Below, piece after piece: positions 16,976 through 25,513 of a DNA stretch of 44,770 nt. This DNA is from Gammaproteobacteria bacterium (lineage in GTDB: Bacteria; Pseudomonadota; Gammaproteobacteria; Pseudomonadales; Azotimanducaceae). The DNA lies in NCBI GenBank assembly GCA_003247835.1, contig QJYB01000078.1:1-44770 (forward strand), written 5' to 3'. The notes beneath the pieces were generated by a model, which had not been told where the DNA came from, made no database searches, and saw only the letters and a program-made list of their open reading frames with translations. Made by a program: the position numbers and the translations under genes. How positions within the stretch are numbered: position 1 is the stretch's first letter; every line of letters starts with the position of its first letter.

Positions 16976-17058
16976 TCATCGGAACGCAGTTCAGCGGTCG
17001 CGGTCCGGTATGAGGAGCAGTCGGTAACAGCGCAGGCTGTTTGCCCAGGAAAGGGAGC

Positions 17059-17652
17059 ATGTCGACAGACACCGCCGCGACAGACGAGCAGGACCAGGCC
17101 CTGGTGGCCCGCATCGCCGCGGGCGACCGGGCGGCCTTCGAGCTGCTGTTCCGCGAGTACGGCGAGCGGGTCTTCCGTTACACCCACCGCCTGATATCCG
17201 ACGTGACCAAAGCTGAAGAGGTAACCAACGACGTGATGCTGGAAGTCTGGAAAACCGCTGCCCGATTCGAGGGCCGGTCCAAGGTCAGCACCTGGATCCT
17301 GGGTATCACCCGGCACCTGGCGCTGAACGCCGTGCGCCGCAAACAGCTGGACACTGTGGACGTGGACGAAGCTGCCCCAGTGGCGGACGAGCACGACGTG
17401 CCGGCGGCCCTGGACCACGACCGGGACGTGCTGAAGGCCGCACTCGCGAAAGCGCTCGGCAAGCTGTCCACCGATCACCGTGACGTGATCGAGCTCACCT
17501 TCTTTCACGGTCTCTCCTATCAGGAGATCGCCGACGTGGTCGGCTGCCCGGAAAACACCGTGAAGACCCGCATGTTCCATGCCCGCAAGCAGCTCAAGGG
17601 CTATCTGGTCTCCGCCGGGATCGACCCGGACAGCGTGGAGATGGCGTCATGA
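17059..17652 (+). CDS. ECF-type RNA polymerase sigma factor
   Basis: Sigma-70 family, extracytoplasmic-function group, 197 residues. Region 2 runs about 28-95 (FELLFREYGERVFRYTHRL, then EVTNDVMLEVWKTAARFEG and TWILGITRHLALN). Region 4 runs about 138-190 and ends with the recognition helix GLSYQEIADVVGCPENTVKTRMFHARK. ATG 17059 with AGGGAG upstream is preferred over a TTG six codons earlier. The stop overlaps the next start (ATGA), linking it to the anti-sigma gene. It probably recognises TGAACC-N14-CGTGAC sites, one of which lies upstream of it. Confidence 0.95.
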   Translation: MSTDTAATDEQDQALVARIAAGDRAAFELLFREYGERVFRYTHRLISDVTKAEEVTNDVMLEVWKTAARFEGRSKVSTWILGITRHLALNAVRRKQLDTVDVDEAAPVADEHDVPAALDHDRDVLKAALAKALGKLSTDHRDVIELTFFHGLSYQEIADVVGCPENTVKTRMFHARKQLKGYLVSAGIDPDSVEMAS

Positions 17653-18359
17653 ACCGCCGCGAAGCAGAAGAACTGCTGCCCTGGTTCGTGGCGGGCACCC
17701 TGAGCGACGAGGAATCCCGCGCCGTGCAGGCGTTCATTGACAGCGGCGCCATCTCCGCCGAGGAGGTGGCAGAGCTCGAGTTCTTCGCCGGCACTGTGGC
17801 CGAGCGGGCCCCATCGGAACCCGCCTACGATCCGGCCATCCTCGAGCGGGCGCTGTCGCAGCTCGACGGCATCACTCAGGAAGCACCGGAGCCGCCTCTG
17901 GTGGTGGGCGAGGTCGGTCGGGATGCGGGTGCTCACGGACGCCGCGGCAGGGAAGACGACCGACCGGGGTTGGTGCAGCGGCTGCTCGACGCCCTGCAGT
18001 GGTCGTCCACCCCCACCCTTGCGAGGGTTGTGGTCGTGGGCCAGTTTGCCCTGCTGCTCGGTCTGGCGCTGATGATCGGAGGCCGTACCGACGAAACCGC
18101 GGGCACCGGCGGCTTCGAGACCGTCGCTGGCGAATCGACCGCGCTCGCCGCCGACTTCAGCGTCACCTTCGCCCCCGGCGCCTCCGAGGCGGACGTCCGT
18201 ACCCTGCTGCTCGCGCACCGGATGAGCATCGTCGGCGGGCCGTCGGCACTGGGTATCTACCAGCTCGCCGCCCCTGAAGGCGCCGATCTGGCCGCTCTGG
18301 CCACGGACCTCACCGCGAGCCCGCTGGTCGTCTTCCTGCAGCCGGTACCGCAGCCGTGA
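17649..18359 (+). CDS. Anti-sigma factor with a periplasmic subtilase-propeptide-like domain
   Basis: A 236-residue single-pass membrane protein. The N-terminal cytoplasmic part (MNRREAEELLPWFVAGTLSDEE) is the typical anti-sigma start without the zinc HxxxCxxC. A transmembrane helix lies at about 123-145. The periplasmic tail, about 168-233, reads FSVTFAPGASEADVRTLL, then a glycine turn, GPSALGIYQLAAP, and a final strand VVFLQPV. That pattern is like the I9/fervidolysin-type propeptides that chaperone and inhibit subtilases. The next gene encodes a subtilase lacking such a propeptide, so this tail may bind or be cut by it. Overlaps both neighbours by four bases. Confidence 0.85.
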   Translation: MNRREAEELLPWFVAGTLSDEESRAVQAFIDSGAISAEEVAELEFFAGTVAERAPSEPAYDPAILERALSQLDGITQEAPEPPLVVGEVGRDAGAHGRRGREDDRPGLVQRLLDALQWSSTPTLARVVVVGQFALLLGLALMIGGRTDETAGTGGFETVAGESTALAADFSVTFAPGASEADVRTLLLAHRMSIVGGPSALGIYQLAAPEGADLAALATDLTASPLVVFLQPVPQP

Positions 18360-19912
18360 AACCGGCGCGTTCGGCGTTCATCGCGGCACCTCTCGTGGTG
18401 TGGTTGGCTGTGGCTGCCACCGCGGTCGCCATGGCCGCGGTCCCGGACGATCCCTACCTGCACTCCCGGGGCAGCTGGCAGCAGGACTTCGACGATCAGT
18501 GGGCGCTCGAGAATCTGCGTGTCTACACCGACGCCGCCGGCACCGCAGGCGCTGACAGCGCCGGCGGCAGCGTGGGCGGGCGGCGCGCCACCGTGGTGGC
18601 CGTCATCGACACTGGCCTCGACTACACTCACGAGGACTTCGCCGCGTCCCACCTCTGGCGCAACAGCCGGGAGGAGAAGAACGGCTACGACGACGACCGT
18701 AACGGCTATGTGGACGATCTGATCGGCTGGAACTTCGTCGACGGCAACAACAATCCCTGGGATGCCTCGGGCCACGGCACCCACATTGCCGGCATCATCG
18801 CCGCCTGCACCAACAACGGTCTCGGCATCGCCGGCGTGGACGGCGACGCGCTGATCATGCCGCTCAAGGTGGCCAACTTCGTCGGCCAGGCGAGAAGCTC
18901 CGCGGTCGCCGCCGCCATCTACTACGCGGTGGATCATGGCGCCCGGGTGATCAACCTGAGCCTCGGCAGCGAGCTGGTCACCGATCTCGAGCGGGAAGCG
19001 GCCGAGCACGCGCAGGCGAACGGCGTGCTTATCGTCGTCAGCGCCGGTAACAAGGGTCTGCCCACGGAGACCACGGGCTATGCCAGCCTGCCGGGTGTGC
19101 TGGTGGTCGGCGCCAGCGGCCTCGATGGCGAGCGGGCGGGATTTTCCAACTTCGGCACCCGTCTCGAGCTGCTGGCTCCCGGTGTGGACGTGCTGTCCCT
19201 GCGGGCCCGGGACACGGACTTCATCGCCCTGACCAACCCGCCCGACTACGACGGCGGCGCCGCCTTCGTCGGTGACGGCGACGCCTACTACCGTGCCTCG
19301 GGCACCTCTTTCTCGGCCGCGCTGGTCAGCGGCCTGGCCTCCCGGCTGCTCGCCGACCGGCCGCGGCTGTCCGTGGACGAGGTCCGCCGCATTCTGGTTC
19401 AGTCCGCCGTGGACGTAGGGGTGGCCGGAGTCGATCAGTTGTCCGGCTACGGTCGGGCGGATTACGTCCGCGCCCTGGCCGCCGCACCGGACGCCTTCAT
19501 CCGCGCGCGGCTCTCCGGCGTGGACCTGGCGCTGGAGAACGAGCAGATCTGGCTGGCCGTGCGCGGCGACGCGGACGCCAGATCCTTCGCCGGCGCCGAG
19601 CTCTCCGTACGCGCCGCGGAGGGATCCGTCACTGTGCCGGAGGAAGACCCTAAGAAGAAAAAGAAAAAGAAGGACGAACCGGAAGGACCTTCGCCCTACG
19701 ACTGGCAGCCCTTCGGCGCCGGCATCCGCGGACCGGTGGAAGACGGTGCGCTCGGCCGGGTGGATCTGGATACCCTGACCGCCATGACCGGCGGCGCCAG
19801 TGCCTGGGAGCTCAGGCTGGTCGTTCGCGACGCGAGCGGCGGTGAGCGCGAATCGCGGCTGACCATGGCGCTGCCCGTGCCGGAAACACCGCAGACGGAG
19901 GCGGCAGAATGA
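18356..19912 (+). CDS. Secreted S8 (subtilisin-like) serine protease without propeptide
   Basis: Starts at GTG 18356, overlapping the anti-sigma TGA. A signal peptide (hydrophobic 7-28, ending AMA) is followed almost at once by the catalytic domain. Asp85 is in VAVIDTG, His140 in GHGTHIAG, the oxyanion Asn232 in SAGNKG, and Ser318 in ASGTSFS. The block GYDDDRNGYVDDLIGWNF resembles calcium-binding S8 insertions. There is no room for an I9-type propeptide. After about residue 390 a C-terminal beta-rich region carries an acidic-then-basic stretch ending in seven lysines (EEDP then KKKKKKK) near 437. Likely periplasmic or surface; could process the fibre or the anti-sigma factor. Confidence 0.92.
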   Translation: MKPARSAFIAAPLVVWLAVAATAVAMAAVPDDPYLHSRGSWQQDFDDQWALENLRVYTDAAGTAGADSAGGSVGGRRATVVAVIDTGLDYTHEDFAASHLWRNSREEKNGYDDDRNGYVDDLIGWNFVDGNNNPWDASGHGTHIAGIIAACTNNGLGIAGVDGDALIMPLKVANFVGQARSSAVAAAIYYAVDHGARVINLSLGSELVTDLEREAAEHAQANGVLIVVSAGNKGLPTETTGYASLPGVLVVGASGLDGERAGFSNFGTRLELLAPGVDVLSLRARDTDFIALTNPPDYDGGAAFVGDGDAYYRASGTSFSAALVSGLASRLLADRPRLSVDEVRRILVQSAVDVGVAGVDQLSGYGRADYVRALAAAPDAFIRARLSGVDLALENEQIWLAVRGDADARSFAGAELSVRAAEGSVTVPEEDPKKKKKKKDEPEGPSPYDWQPFGAGIRGPVEDGALGRVDLDTLTAMTGGASAWELRLVVRDASGGERESRLTMALPVPETPQTEAAE

Positions 19913-22164
19913 AGCGTTCATTCCTGCTTGCCGCCACGCTGGCACTGACCGCCGTCACCGCCACACCGGTGCTCGCCGTCGACGAACCGCCGGTCGCGGA
20001 CGACGCTCTGGTCGTGAGCGAGTCACTGGTCACGGACCAGACTCAGGCTGCGGAAGGGAGCCCGGTCGCCGACCAGGCAGCCGAGGAAGCCTTCGCCTGG
20101 CGTGAGCCCTTCACCATCGAGCTGCCGGCACCCACCCGCACCATCACCCTGCGACCGCGCACGGACGTGGCTGCGTTCACCGCCGCCAAAGGCCTGGACG
20201 GTGCCCGCGTCGTGCCCATGGGGCGCAACGGCACCCTGCTCGAGGTGCCCATGGACGAGCAAACGTGGAACGACCGGGAGGGTGAGCTGTGCAGCGGCCC
20301 GGACGTGGCCGGCTGCGACACTGCCGTCTGCCAGAGCATCCAGCTGGCCGGCAGCGCCACCGCGCCGGACGGCTACGGACCGGAAGCGGTGCAGGCACGC
20401 CTGGTGCGCAACCCACCGGAATCGCTGAACGTGCCGGACGAGCCCACCGGTGAGGCAGGCACCTGCCGGGGGCCGCCGCTGGTACCGCCGCTCGACGAAG
20501 CCGCCGCCGGCACTGGCCAGAATGTCACAATCGACCTGACACTGCTCGATCAGAACAAGGACAGCGCTGGCGCGGTGGTCGACAAGTCCATGGACACATC
20601 AACCGCTGCAGCGTCACCGGCGGCAGCCTCAGGCAGCGCTGCAACCGATGGCGCGACGCAGGCAGCCGGTGCCGAGGGCGTGGCACAAACAGCCGCTGCT
20701 GATGCCGACGCAACCGCCGGCTCGGCGGCAGAGCCCGCGGCCGCAGCACCGCAGAAACGATCCTTCGCGTTCAATGTACTGAGCCAGTTCAATCCGCTCG
20801 GCGGCGTGAACCTCGGCACGGACGACCTGCCCGCGGATACCAGCGACTGGACCCTGGTGGTCGGCGCCGGCTGCACCGAGGTCAAGGTGCCGCTGAACGC
20901 CATCGAGCCTGCCCGTCTGCCTGGTATCGTGGTCGCCCTGGTGGACGCGGGCAACGTCGTGCCCGTCGCCAACACCTACGGGCTGACGGTGGTCCGTCAG
21001 CTCGCGCTGGTGAGCACCGGCCAGAATCTGGTGGTCTATGCCACGGCACAGAACATTTTCACCGTGATTGCCGCCATGGCCGCCGACGCCCGGGTGGACG
21101 GCGCTCAGCCCGAGTACGTCTTTGAAACGGCGGCAGAAGCTGCCGTAGCAGAAGCTGCCGTAGCAGAAGCTGCCGACCTGCCGGTGACCGACCTGGTGGT
21201 GGAGGCAGATGCCGGGCCGGGTCCAGGGACCACCGCAGCGCCGCTGCCTGGTTACTCCGACCCGTTCGCTGCGCTCAACTACGGCCCAGGCATGACCGGC
21301 GCGCTCGCCCTGCAGGCGTCGGCCACCGGCGCCGGTCAGGTGATCGCCCTCATCGACACCGGGGTGGATACCGCCCATCCGGACCTGGCCGGCCGCCTGC
21401 GGGAGCCCGTGGACACGACGGGCAACGGCTACGCGGCAGAAGTTCACGGCACCGCCGTCGCCGGCATCATCGCCGCCACGGCAGACAACGCCATCGGCAG
21501 CTACGGCGTGGCCCCGGCCGCCGAGATCCTGCCCATCAAGGCCTGCCAGCCCAAGGAGGAAGGGGCTCTCAAGGCACGCTGCACCACCAGCAGCCTGGTC
21601 TCAGCCTTGGACGTGGCCATCCAGGAGGACGTGGCCATCATCAACATGAGCCTGGCCGGCCCACCCGACGATCTGGTGGCCCGTTTCATCAATCTCGCCC
21701 TCCAGCAGGACCGGCTGGTGGTGGCCGGTGCCGGCAACGGTGGTGAGCATGCCAAGCCCGGTTTTCCCGCCGCCATCCCGGGCGTGCTCGCCGTCACGGC
21801 GGTGGACGTGTCCGATCACCTGTACGGGCAGGCCAACCACGGCGACTACATCGACGTGGCCGCACCCGGTGTCGACATCGTCAGCACCGCACCCAACGGG
21901 CAGTACCCGCCGCTGTCCGGAACGTCCATGGCGGCTGCCCACGTCAGCGGCGTGGCGGCGCTGATCCGTGAGCTCGGCCCGGTGCTGAGTGCGAAGGAGG
22001 TGGGACTGATCATCCGCAGCAACGCCCGGGACCTGGGCGCGGCCGGTGCCGACGCCGAGTTTGGTGCCGGTCTGGTGGACGCCTGCCGTACCGCTGCCGC
22101 CGCCACTGCGGACGCCGTGTCCTGCAGTCTGGGAGGAGACCATGCAGACCAGAATGCCATCTGA
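19909..22164 (+). CDS. Secreted S8 serine protease with long N-terminal region
   Basis: A 751-residue subtilase. The signal peptide is MKRSFLLAATLALTAVTATPVLA. A long N-terminal region (about 25-450) includes a Cys-containing segment, an Ala/Ser/Thr-rich linker and a propeptide-like stretch ending RVDGAQPEYVFET. The catalytic domain has Asp483 (LIDTG), His513 (VHGTAVAG) and Ser673 (SGTSMAAAH). A short Ala-Glu repeat precedes the catalytic part. Its start overlaps the previous stop (ATGA). Unlike its neighbour it carries its own propeptide-like region, so the two enzymes are probably activated differently. Substrates unknown; the nearby exported repeat protein is a candidate. Confidence 0.92.
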   Translation: MKRSFLLAATLALTAVTATPVLAVDEPPVADDALVVSESLVTDQTQAAEGSPVADQAAEEAFAWREPFTIELPAPTRTITLRPRTDVAAFTAAKGLDGARVVPMGRNGTLLEVPMDEQTWNDREGELCSGPDVAGCDTAVCQSIQLAGSATAPDGYGPEAVQARLVRNPPESLNVPDEPTGEAGTCRGPPLVPPLDEAAAGTGQNVTIDLTLLDQNKDSAGAVVDKSMDTSTAAASPAAASGSAATDGATQAAGAEGVAQTAAADADATAGSAAEPAAAAPQKRSFAFNVLSQFNPLGGVNLGTDDLPADTSDWTLVVGAGCTEVKVPLNAIEPARLPGIVVALVDAGNVVPVANTYGLTVVRQLALVSTGQNLVVYATAQNIFTVIAAMAADARVDGAQPEYVFETAAEAAVAEAAVAEAADLPVTDLVVEADAGPGPGTTAAPLPGYSDPFAALNYGPGMTGALALQASATGAGQVIALIDTGVDTAHPDLAGRLREPVDTTGNGYAAEVHGTAVAGIIAATADNAIGSYGVAPAAEILPIKACQPKEEGALKARCTTSSLVSALDVAIQEDVAIINMSLAGPPDDLVARFINLALQQDRLVVAGAGNGGEHAKPGFPAAIPGVLAVTAVDVSDHLYGQANHGDYIDVAAPGVDIVSTAPNGQYPPLSGTSMAAAHVSGVAALIRELGPVLSAKEVGLIIRSNARDLGAAGADAEFGAGLVDACRTAAAATADAVSCSLGGDHADQNAI
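21136..21175 (+). repeat. 15-bp tandem repeat inside the second subtilase gene
   Basis: The unit GAAGCTGCCGTAGCA occurs twice exactly, plus a 10-base third copy, encoding an Ala/Glu/Val linker between the propeptide-like region and the catalytic domain. Copy number may vary between strains without breaking the frame. Confidence 0.85.
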
Positions 22165-23212
22165 TCATCGCCGATACCCGCTGGCTGCCCTGGCAGCCCT
22201 GCTGCTTGCCGTTGCCACGGCGTCGCTGCCGGTGTTCGCGCAGCCCGCAGGACCCCAGTACGCGAGTTACGTGCAGCCGAGTGACAAGGGCGGATTTCAG
22301 TACTCGGAACCGCCCTCTTTCCCCGAGCTCGACCTGGATCTGACACCCATCGAGCGCCAGGTGGCCGCCGAGGCCAGCACCCGTTGTGCGACCCCGCTGG
22401 CGGCTGCGCCGCTCGATCTCGGCGATGCCGATGGCTTCATGGGCAACCTCATGGGGGCGGCGGCCAACGCGGCCATCGGTCAGGTGCTGGGGGGACTACT
22501 CGGCGGCGGGGGTGGCAGCAGCAAGAAGCAGCCCCGGATGGCCAAGGACCCCATCAAGAACAAGTTCAAGGAGAAGATCGACTCGGCCGACGGCGATGCC
22601 CGCATCCAGGTCGGCGGTCAGGCGTACTCGGACGGCATTCTCATCTCCGCCAAGGTGGACAAGGCCAAGGGCAAGGGCACCTTCCACACGATGTTTCTGG
22701 AGGAGCCGAACTGCACGCGTATCTTTCCCGAGCAGTACCAGGGCTACGGCCTGTGGGGCAGCTGGAGCCTGAACGTCTCCGTAACCACCACGAAAAGCAC
22801 CTACCAGGACGGCAAGCTCATCGACCAGTCCAGCAGCACCTCCGGCTGGTCCCGCTCCGGGGATTTCGACTTCTCGCGGGGCTTCTCGCTCTGGGATCAG
22901 CTGCCCGGCGAGGACCGCCGAATGCTGCTGAACGCGGACGACGCTTACCTCGCGCAGCTGCGCCGGGAGATCGACACCCCGGCCTGGGCGGCCATGGGGT
23001 ATGCCGAGCCCACCGAGGGCATCCGCGCCGCCGGCGGCGTGTTCCGCGTCGCACCCGAGACGCTTCCGCCAGGCACCATCGCCGTCATTCACATCACCAA
23101 CGTCGAGAAGGGCCGTTACCGGACGGTGGGTTTTCCGCTCGACATGTCGTTCGGGCCGGAAGGACGCATCGACTTCAGCCTGGCGTCGGGAGATTCCACC
23201 CCGGGTGAATAG
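22142..23212 (+). CDS. Secreted protein of unknown function, last gene of the sigma/protease operon
   Basis: Not recognised. 356 residues, starting at ATG 22142 after GGGAGGAG and inside the 3' end of the protease gene. A signal peptide with a hydrophobic core (ALAALLLAVATASLPVFA) is followed by a Gly/Ala-rich segment around 100-125 (GQVLGGLLGGGGG) and then a lysine-rich patch. The larger C-terminal part is probably beta-rich, with conserved-looking FHTMFLEEPNCTRIFP, LWGSWSLNVSVTTTKSTY and a final strand block VGFPLDMSFGPEGRIDF. The overlap ties it to the proteases; it may be a surface structural or adaptor component. Confidence 0.85.
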   Translation: MQTRMPSDHRRYPLAALAALLLAVATASLPVFAQPAGPQYASYVQPSDKGGFQYSEPPSFPELDLDLTPIERQVAAEASTRCATPLAAAPLDLGDADGFMGNLMGAAANAAIGQVLGGLLGGGGGSSKKQPRMAKDPIKNKFKEKIDSADGDARIQVGGQAYSDGILISAKVDKAKGKGTFHTMFLEEPNCTRIFPEQYQGYGLWGSWSLNVSVTTTKSTYQDGKLIDQSSSTSGWSRSGDFDFSRGFSLWDQLPGEDRRMLLNADDAYLAQLRREIDTPAWAAMGYAEPTEGIRAAGGVFRVAPETLPPGTIAVIHITNVEKGRYRTVGFPLDMSFGPEGRIDFSLASGDSTPGE

Positions 23213-23561
23213 CTGACGACCCGCCGGTGGCTGCAGTCCCCGGCGGACGGTCAATCCATTGCACCCGTAGCAGTCGGCTCCGTGTCGGCACAGCACTCGG
23301 AAAAGGCCAGGTCCAGCATGCGGGAAAAGCGCGCGCCGCGTCGACGATAGCGTGCCCGTTCGGCACGACGTGGATCCCGAGCCCCCAGCCTGGACGCTTT
23401 TTGTATAGAAAACTTCTTAATTTCGTGGATCACTGGTCGGTACCTGTCTCGGATCGGGGGTTGTCCCCAATCTGCAGGCGCAGTGTCACAGGCAACCGAG
23501 TGAGCGGGCGTGGTATTCGGCGTGGTATCTGAGGGCAGGAGCCAGGCCTGCCTCAACAGGC
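23213..23561. other. Intergenic region between convergent transcription units
   Basis: No supported gene. It holds an AT-rich island at about 23397-23423, strikingly unlike its surroundings, and a 12-bp-spaced direct repeat GGCGTGGTAT at 23507-23516 and 23519-23528. A minus-strand frame of about 60 Arg-rich codons crosses it but lacks a good ribosome binding site. No clear terminator with a U-tract was found after either convergent gene. Confidence 0.5.
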
Positions 23562-25151
23562 TCAGGCGAGGAAGTCCTCGATTGCCGCCCTGGCCCTGTC
23601 CCAGGCGGAATCACCATGAACGATCACATGGCTGGAGGTATCCAGCATCAGAAAGCTTGCGTCCGGAATCAGGGTCGCAACCTCCCGGCCGGCAGCCAGG
23701 GGAATGATGACTTCGCCACGGGGATGGATGACGAGCGTCGGTGCCTGTACGCGTTCGGCAAGCGCCGCGACGTCCGCATGCCCGAGCACCTCCTGCAGTT
23801 CCCGGGTGCCGGGGTGGAGCATGATCGACTGGAGAAACTTCTCGTACCAGCGGACCTCGGCCTCATCTGCCTCCGACAGGTAGAGACCGAGAAACATGTT
23901 GATCAGAGCCTGATTGTTCTGCTGCCAGCCCGATGTGGCCAGGGTGATGATTGCCTTCCGACGCTCTATTTCCTGGGGTTCCTGCCGGAGCATCCAGCCC
24001 CTCGCATAGCTGCTCTGCAGCACGAGGCGTCGAACGCGATCCGGATTTCTGGCCGCATAAGCGATGGCCGTTACCGCACCCTGGGCCATGCCGTAGATGT
24101 CGAACCGGTCCAGCTGAGCAGCATCGGCGACGGCAGCAAGATCATCCACGAACAGATCGATACTCTGGTCCGCGTCCCGGTCGGACATGCCCAGACCGCG
24201 AATGTCATAACGCACCAGCGATCTCCCCGACGACAGCAGGTCGATCCACGGGCGCCAGACCGGACTGGTGAGATCGCGCTGCAGATCGTTCATCCAGTAA
24301 CCGGCGCGGAGCAACGGCGGGCCCTCTCCGATCTGGGAATACGCAATCTGCGTCCCGTCCGAAGATCGGCAGAATCGAACATCCTGTTCGATTGGCCCCG
24401 ATCCGGCGCCGGCCGCTGCGACCGGTGAAGCCGCCACCCGGGGTGGGCGTCGCAGGCCCAGCGGAACTTCCGCGTTCGCCTCCGTCAGCACCCGGACCGC
24501 CAGCATCCGCTGCTGGTCGGCTTCCCGTGTCCGCTTGTTACGATCGAGCAGCTGTATCAGTCGCTCCCAGGCGACCACCGAATAGGGGTCGAGCATGGTC
24601 CAGGAGCGCGCCAGGCTGACTGCTTCTTCCTGATCGATGTCCCTGCCGGTCAGCTCATCGAGCACCATGACGCGCCACTGGCGAACGGATTCCCGCTGCG
24701 CGATGCACCAGCCATTGAATTTTTCGCAGTCGGGCAGATCGAGCCCTTCGAGAAAGGTACCGGCATCCTCGACCGTCGCCCGCAGTGCTTCCGTCGTCGG
24801 CTCCGCCGCACCTCCGCGGACGATCGACCGGAGGCGATGAAAATCGATGGCTTCCTCCGGCAGTGCCAGCCGCACGGATTCACGGTCGGCGATCAGGCTC
24901 TGCTGTTCCGGTCGGTCCACCAGCCGTCTCAGCTTGCTCAGGCTCCAGCGCAGGGCGCCACGCGGATCGTCCGGTATCTCCCAGAAGAGCTCACACAGTC
25001 GATCTCTTCGCTCCGCTCGGCCGGTCACCGCCAGGTAGGCCAGAAGACCCCGCGTCTTGCGCGAGTTCGGCAACGCCAGCTGCTCACCGTCCACGGTGAT
25101 GGACATGGCGCCCAGAAGATTGAGCTGAATGGTCGGCTCGACTGCTGACAC
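23562..25151 (-). CDS. BTAD regulator fused to a catalytically dead alpha/beta hydrolase
   Basis: Residues 1-95 are an OmpR/SARP-type winged helix and 100-245 a BTAD domain, strongly similar to the regulator at 5635-8601 (shared block WEIPDDPRG and LRWSLSKLRRLVD). Residues 258-529 form an alpha/beta hydrolase fold. Its nucleophile elbow reads G-M-A356-Q-G, with Ala (GCC) where Ser is required. The acid position reads HPRG-E480 where relatives have Asp; His508 is kept. A ligand-binding pseudoenzyme sensor linked to DNA binding is the natural reading. GTG start at 25151. It is divergent from the fibre gene and may regulate it. Confidence 0.9.
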   Translation of the reverse strand: MSAVEPTIQLNLLGAMSITVDGEQLALPNSRKTRGLLAYLAVTGRAERRDRLCELFWEIPDDPRGALRWSLSKLRRLVDRPEQQSLIADRESVRLALPEEAIDFHRLRSIVRGGAAEPTTEALRATVEDAGTFLEGLDLPDCEKFNGWCIAQRESVRQWRVMVLDELTGRDIDQEEAVSLARSWTMLDPYSVVAWERLIQLLDRNKRTREADQQRMLAVRVLTEANAEVPLGLRRPPRVAASPVAAAGAGSGPIEQDVRFCRSSDGTQIAYSQIGEGPPLLRAGYWMNDLQRDLTSPVWRPWIDLLSSGRSLVRYDIRGLGMSDRDADQSIDLFVDDLAAVADAAQLDRFDIYGMAQGAVTAIAYAARNPDRVRRLVLQSSYARGWMLRQEPQEIERRKAIITLATSGWQQNNQALINMFLGLYLSEADEAEVRWYEKFLQSIMLHPGTRELQEVLGHADVAALAERVQAPTLVIHPRGEVIIPLAAGREVATLIPDASFLMLDTSSHVIVHGDSAWDRARAAIEDFLA

Positions 25152-25174
25152 GAACCCTGCCCGGCAAAAGTCGA

Positions 25175-25180
25175 ATTATA
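25175..25180 (-). promoter_or_regulatory. Sigma-70 type -10 box (TATAAT) of the BTAD-hydrolase gene
   Basis: A perfect TATAAT on the minus strand, within TGGCTATAATTC, about 24 bases before the GTG start. The -35 region at proper distance (CTGCCG) is poor, so an activator may be needed. Confidence 0.55.
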
Positions 25181-25230
25181 GCCACGCCGTTTTGCCGCGG
25201 CAGCCCGCCCAGTCAGGGAAACCGGCGAGA

Positions 25231-25425
25231 TTCAAACGTTCTTCCGTCCTGATCGACGCAGAAGCGGCAGCGGCGTGACGTAGCGCCGGGCCGTCTGCGG
25301 CGCAGGGATGCGCCGCAGCCGAGCGCCCATGGATGGTGGGCCGAAGTTCCTGCTTCGGCCCAAGCGTGCCCGCCGATGCGTCACGCCGCAGTCGCTTCGG
25401 CATCAACAAGAAAAAAAACTTTGAA
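25231..25425. repeat. Imperfect inverted-repeat element with two internal perfect hairpins
   Basis: Arms of roughly 58-61 bp at 25231-25291 and 25368-25425 are imperfect reverse complements (sharing, for example, GCGGCGTGACG and TTCAAA at corresponding ends). Between them are two perfect hairpins: 25295-25318 (CTGCGGCGCA, GGGA loop) and 25338-25361 (GGGCCGAAG, six-base loop). The right arm ends in the -35 box of the fibre promoter. It could be a small palindromic mobile element (MITE/REP-like) or a structured regulator between divergent genes. With the promoter boxes, it accounts for most of the 25152-25513 gap. Confidence 0.7.
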
Positions 25426-25451
25426 CCTCCCTCTCCGCCGCCGTGACCCAA
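25422..25451 (+). promoter_or_regulatory. Predicted ECF sigma promoter of the SEDND-repeat protein gene
   Basis: TTGAACC (GAACC at 25423-25427), 14 bases, CGTGACCCAA (25442-25451). The -10 box is identical over ten bases to that of the sigma operon. Expected transcription start is about 58 bases before ATG 25514. Confidence 0.7.
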
Positions 25452-25513
25452 CCCGTGAGGCAGCCACCCGCTGCCGAACCCGAAGCCCAAAGACACTCTC
25501 AAGGAGAGACGAG

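Larger units (their letters stand above)
16647..17058. other. Divergent intergenic region between the 57-aa ORF and the ECF sigma gene
   Basis: No convincing ORF. It contains two back-to-back ECF-type promoter sites (minus at 16707-16735, plus at 16946-16975). A hairpin lies between them at 16792-16808 (GCGGTT-GAAAA-AACCGC), and an odd inverted repeat GGGTCAC-C-GTGACCC at 16959-16973 overlaps the plus promoter's -10 box. It looks like a shared control region. Confidence 0.6.

Noticed and set aside
18257..19945. 562-codon minus-strand frame opposite the first subtilase
   Set aside because: No motifs and no ribosome binding site; it is the complement of an intact S8 protease.
23251..23556. Arg-rich minus-strand frame in the 23213-23561 gap
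   Set aside because: Weak start signal, no recognisable features, and it crosses an AT-rich island and direct repeats; kept as intergenic.
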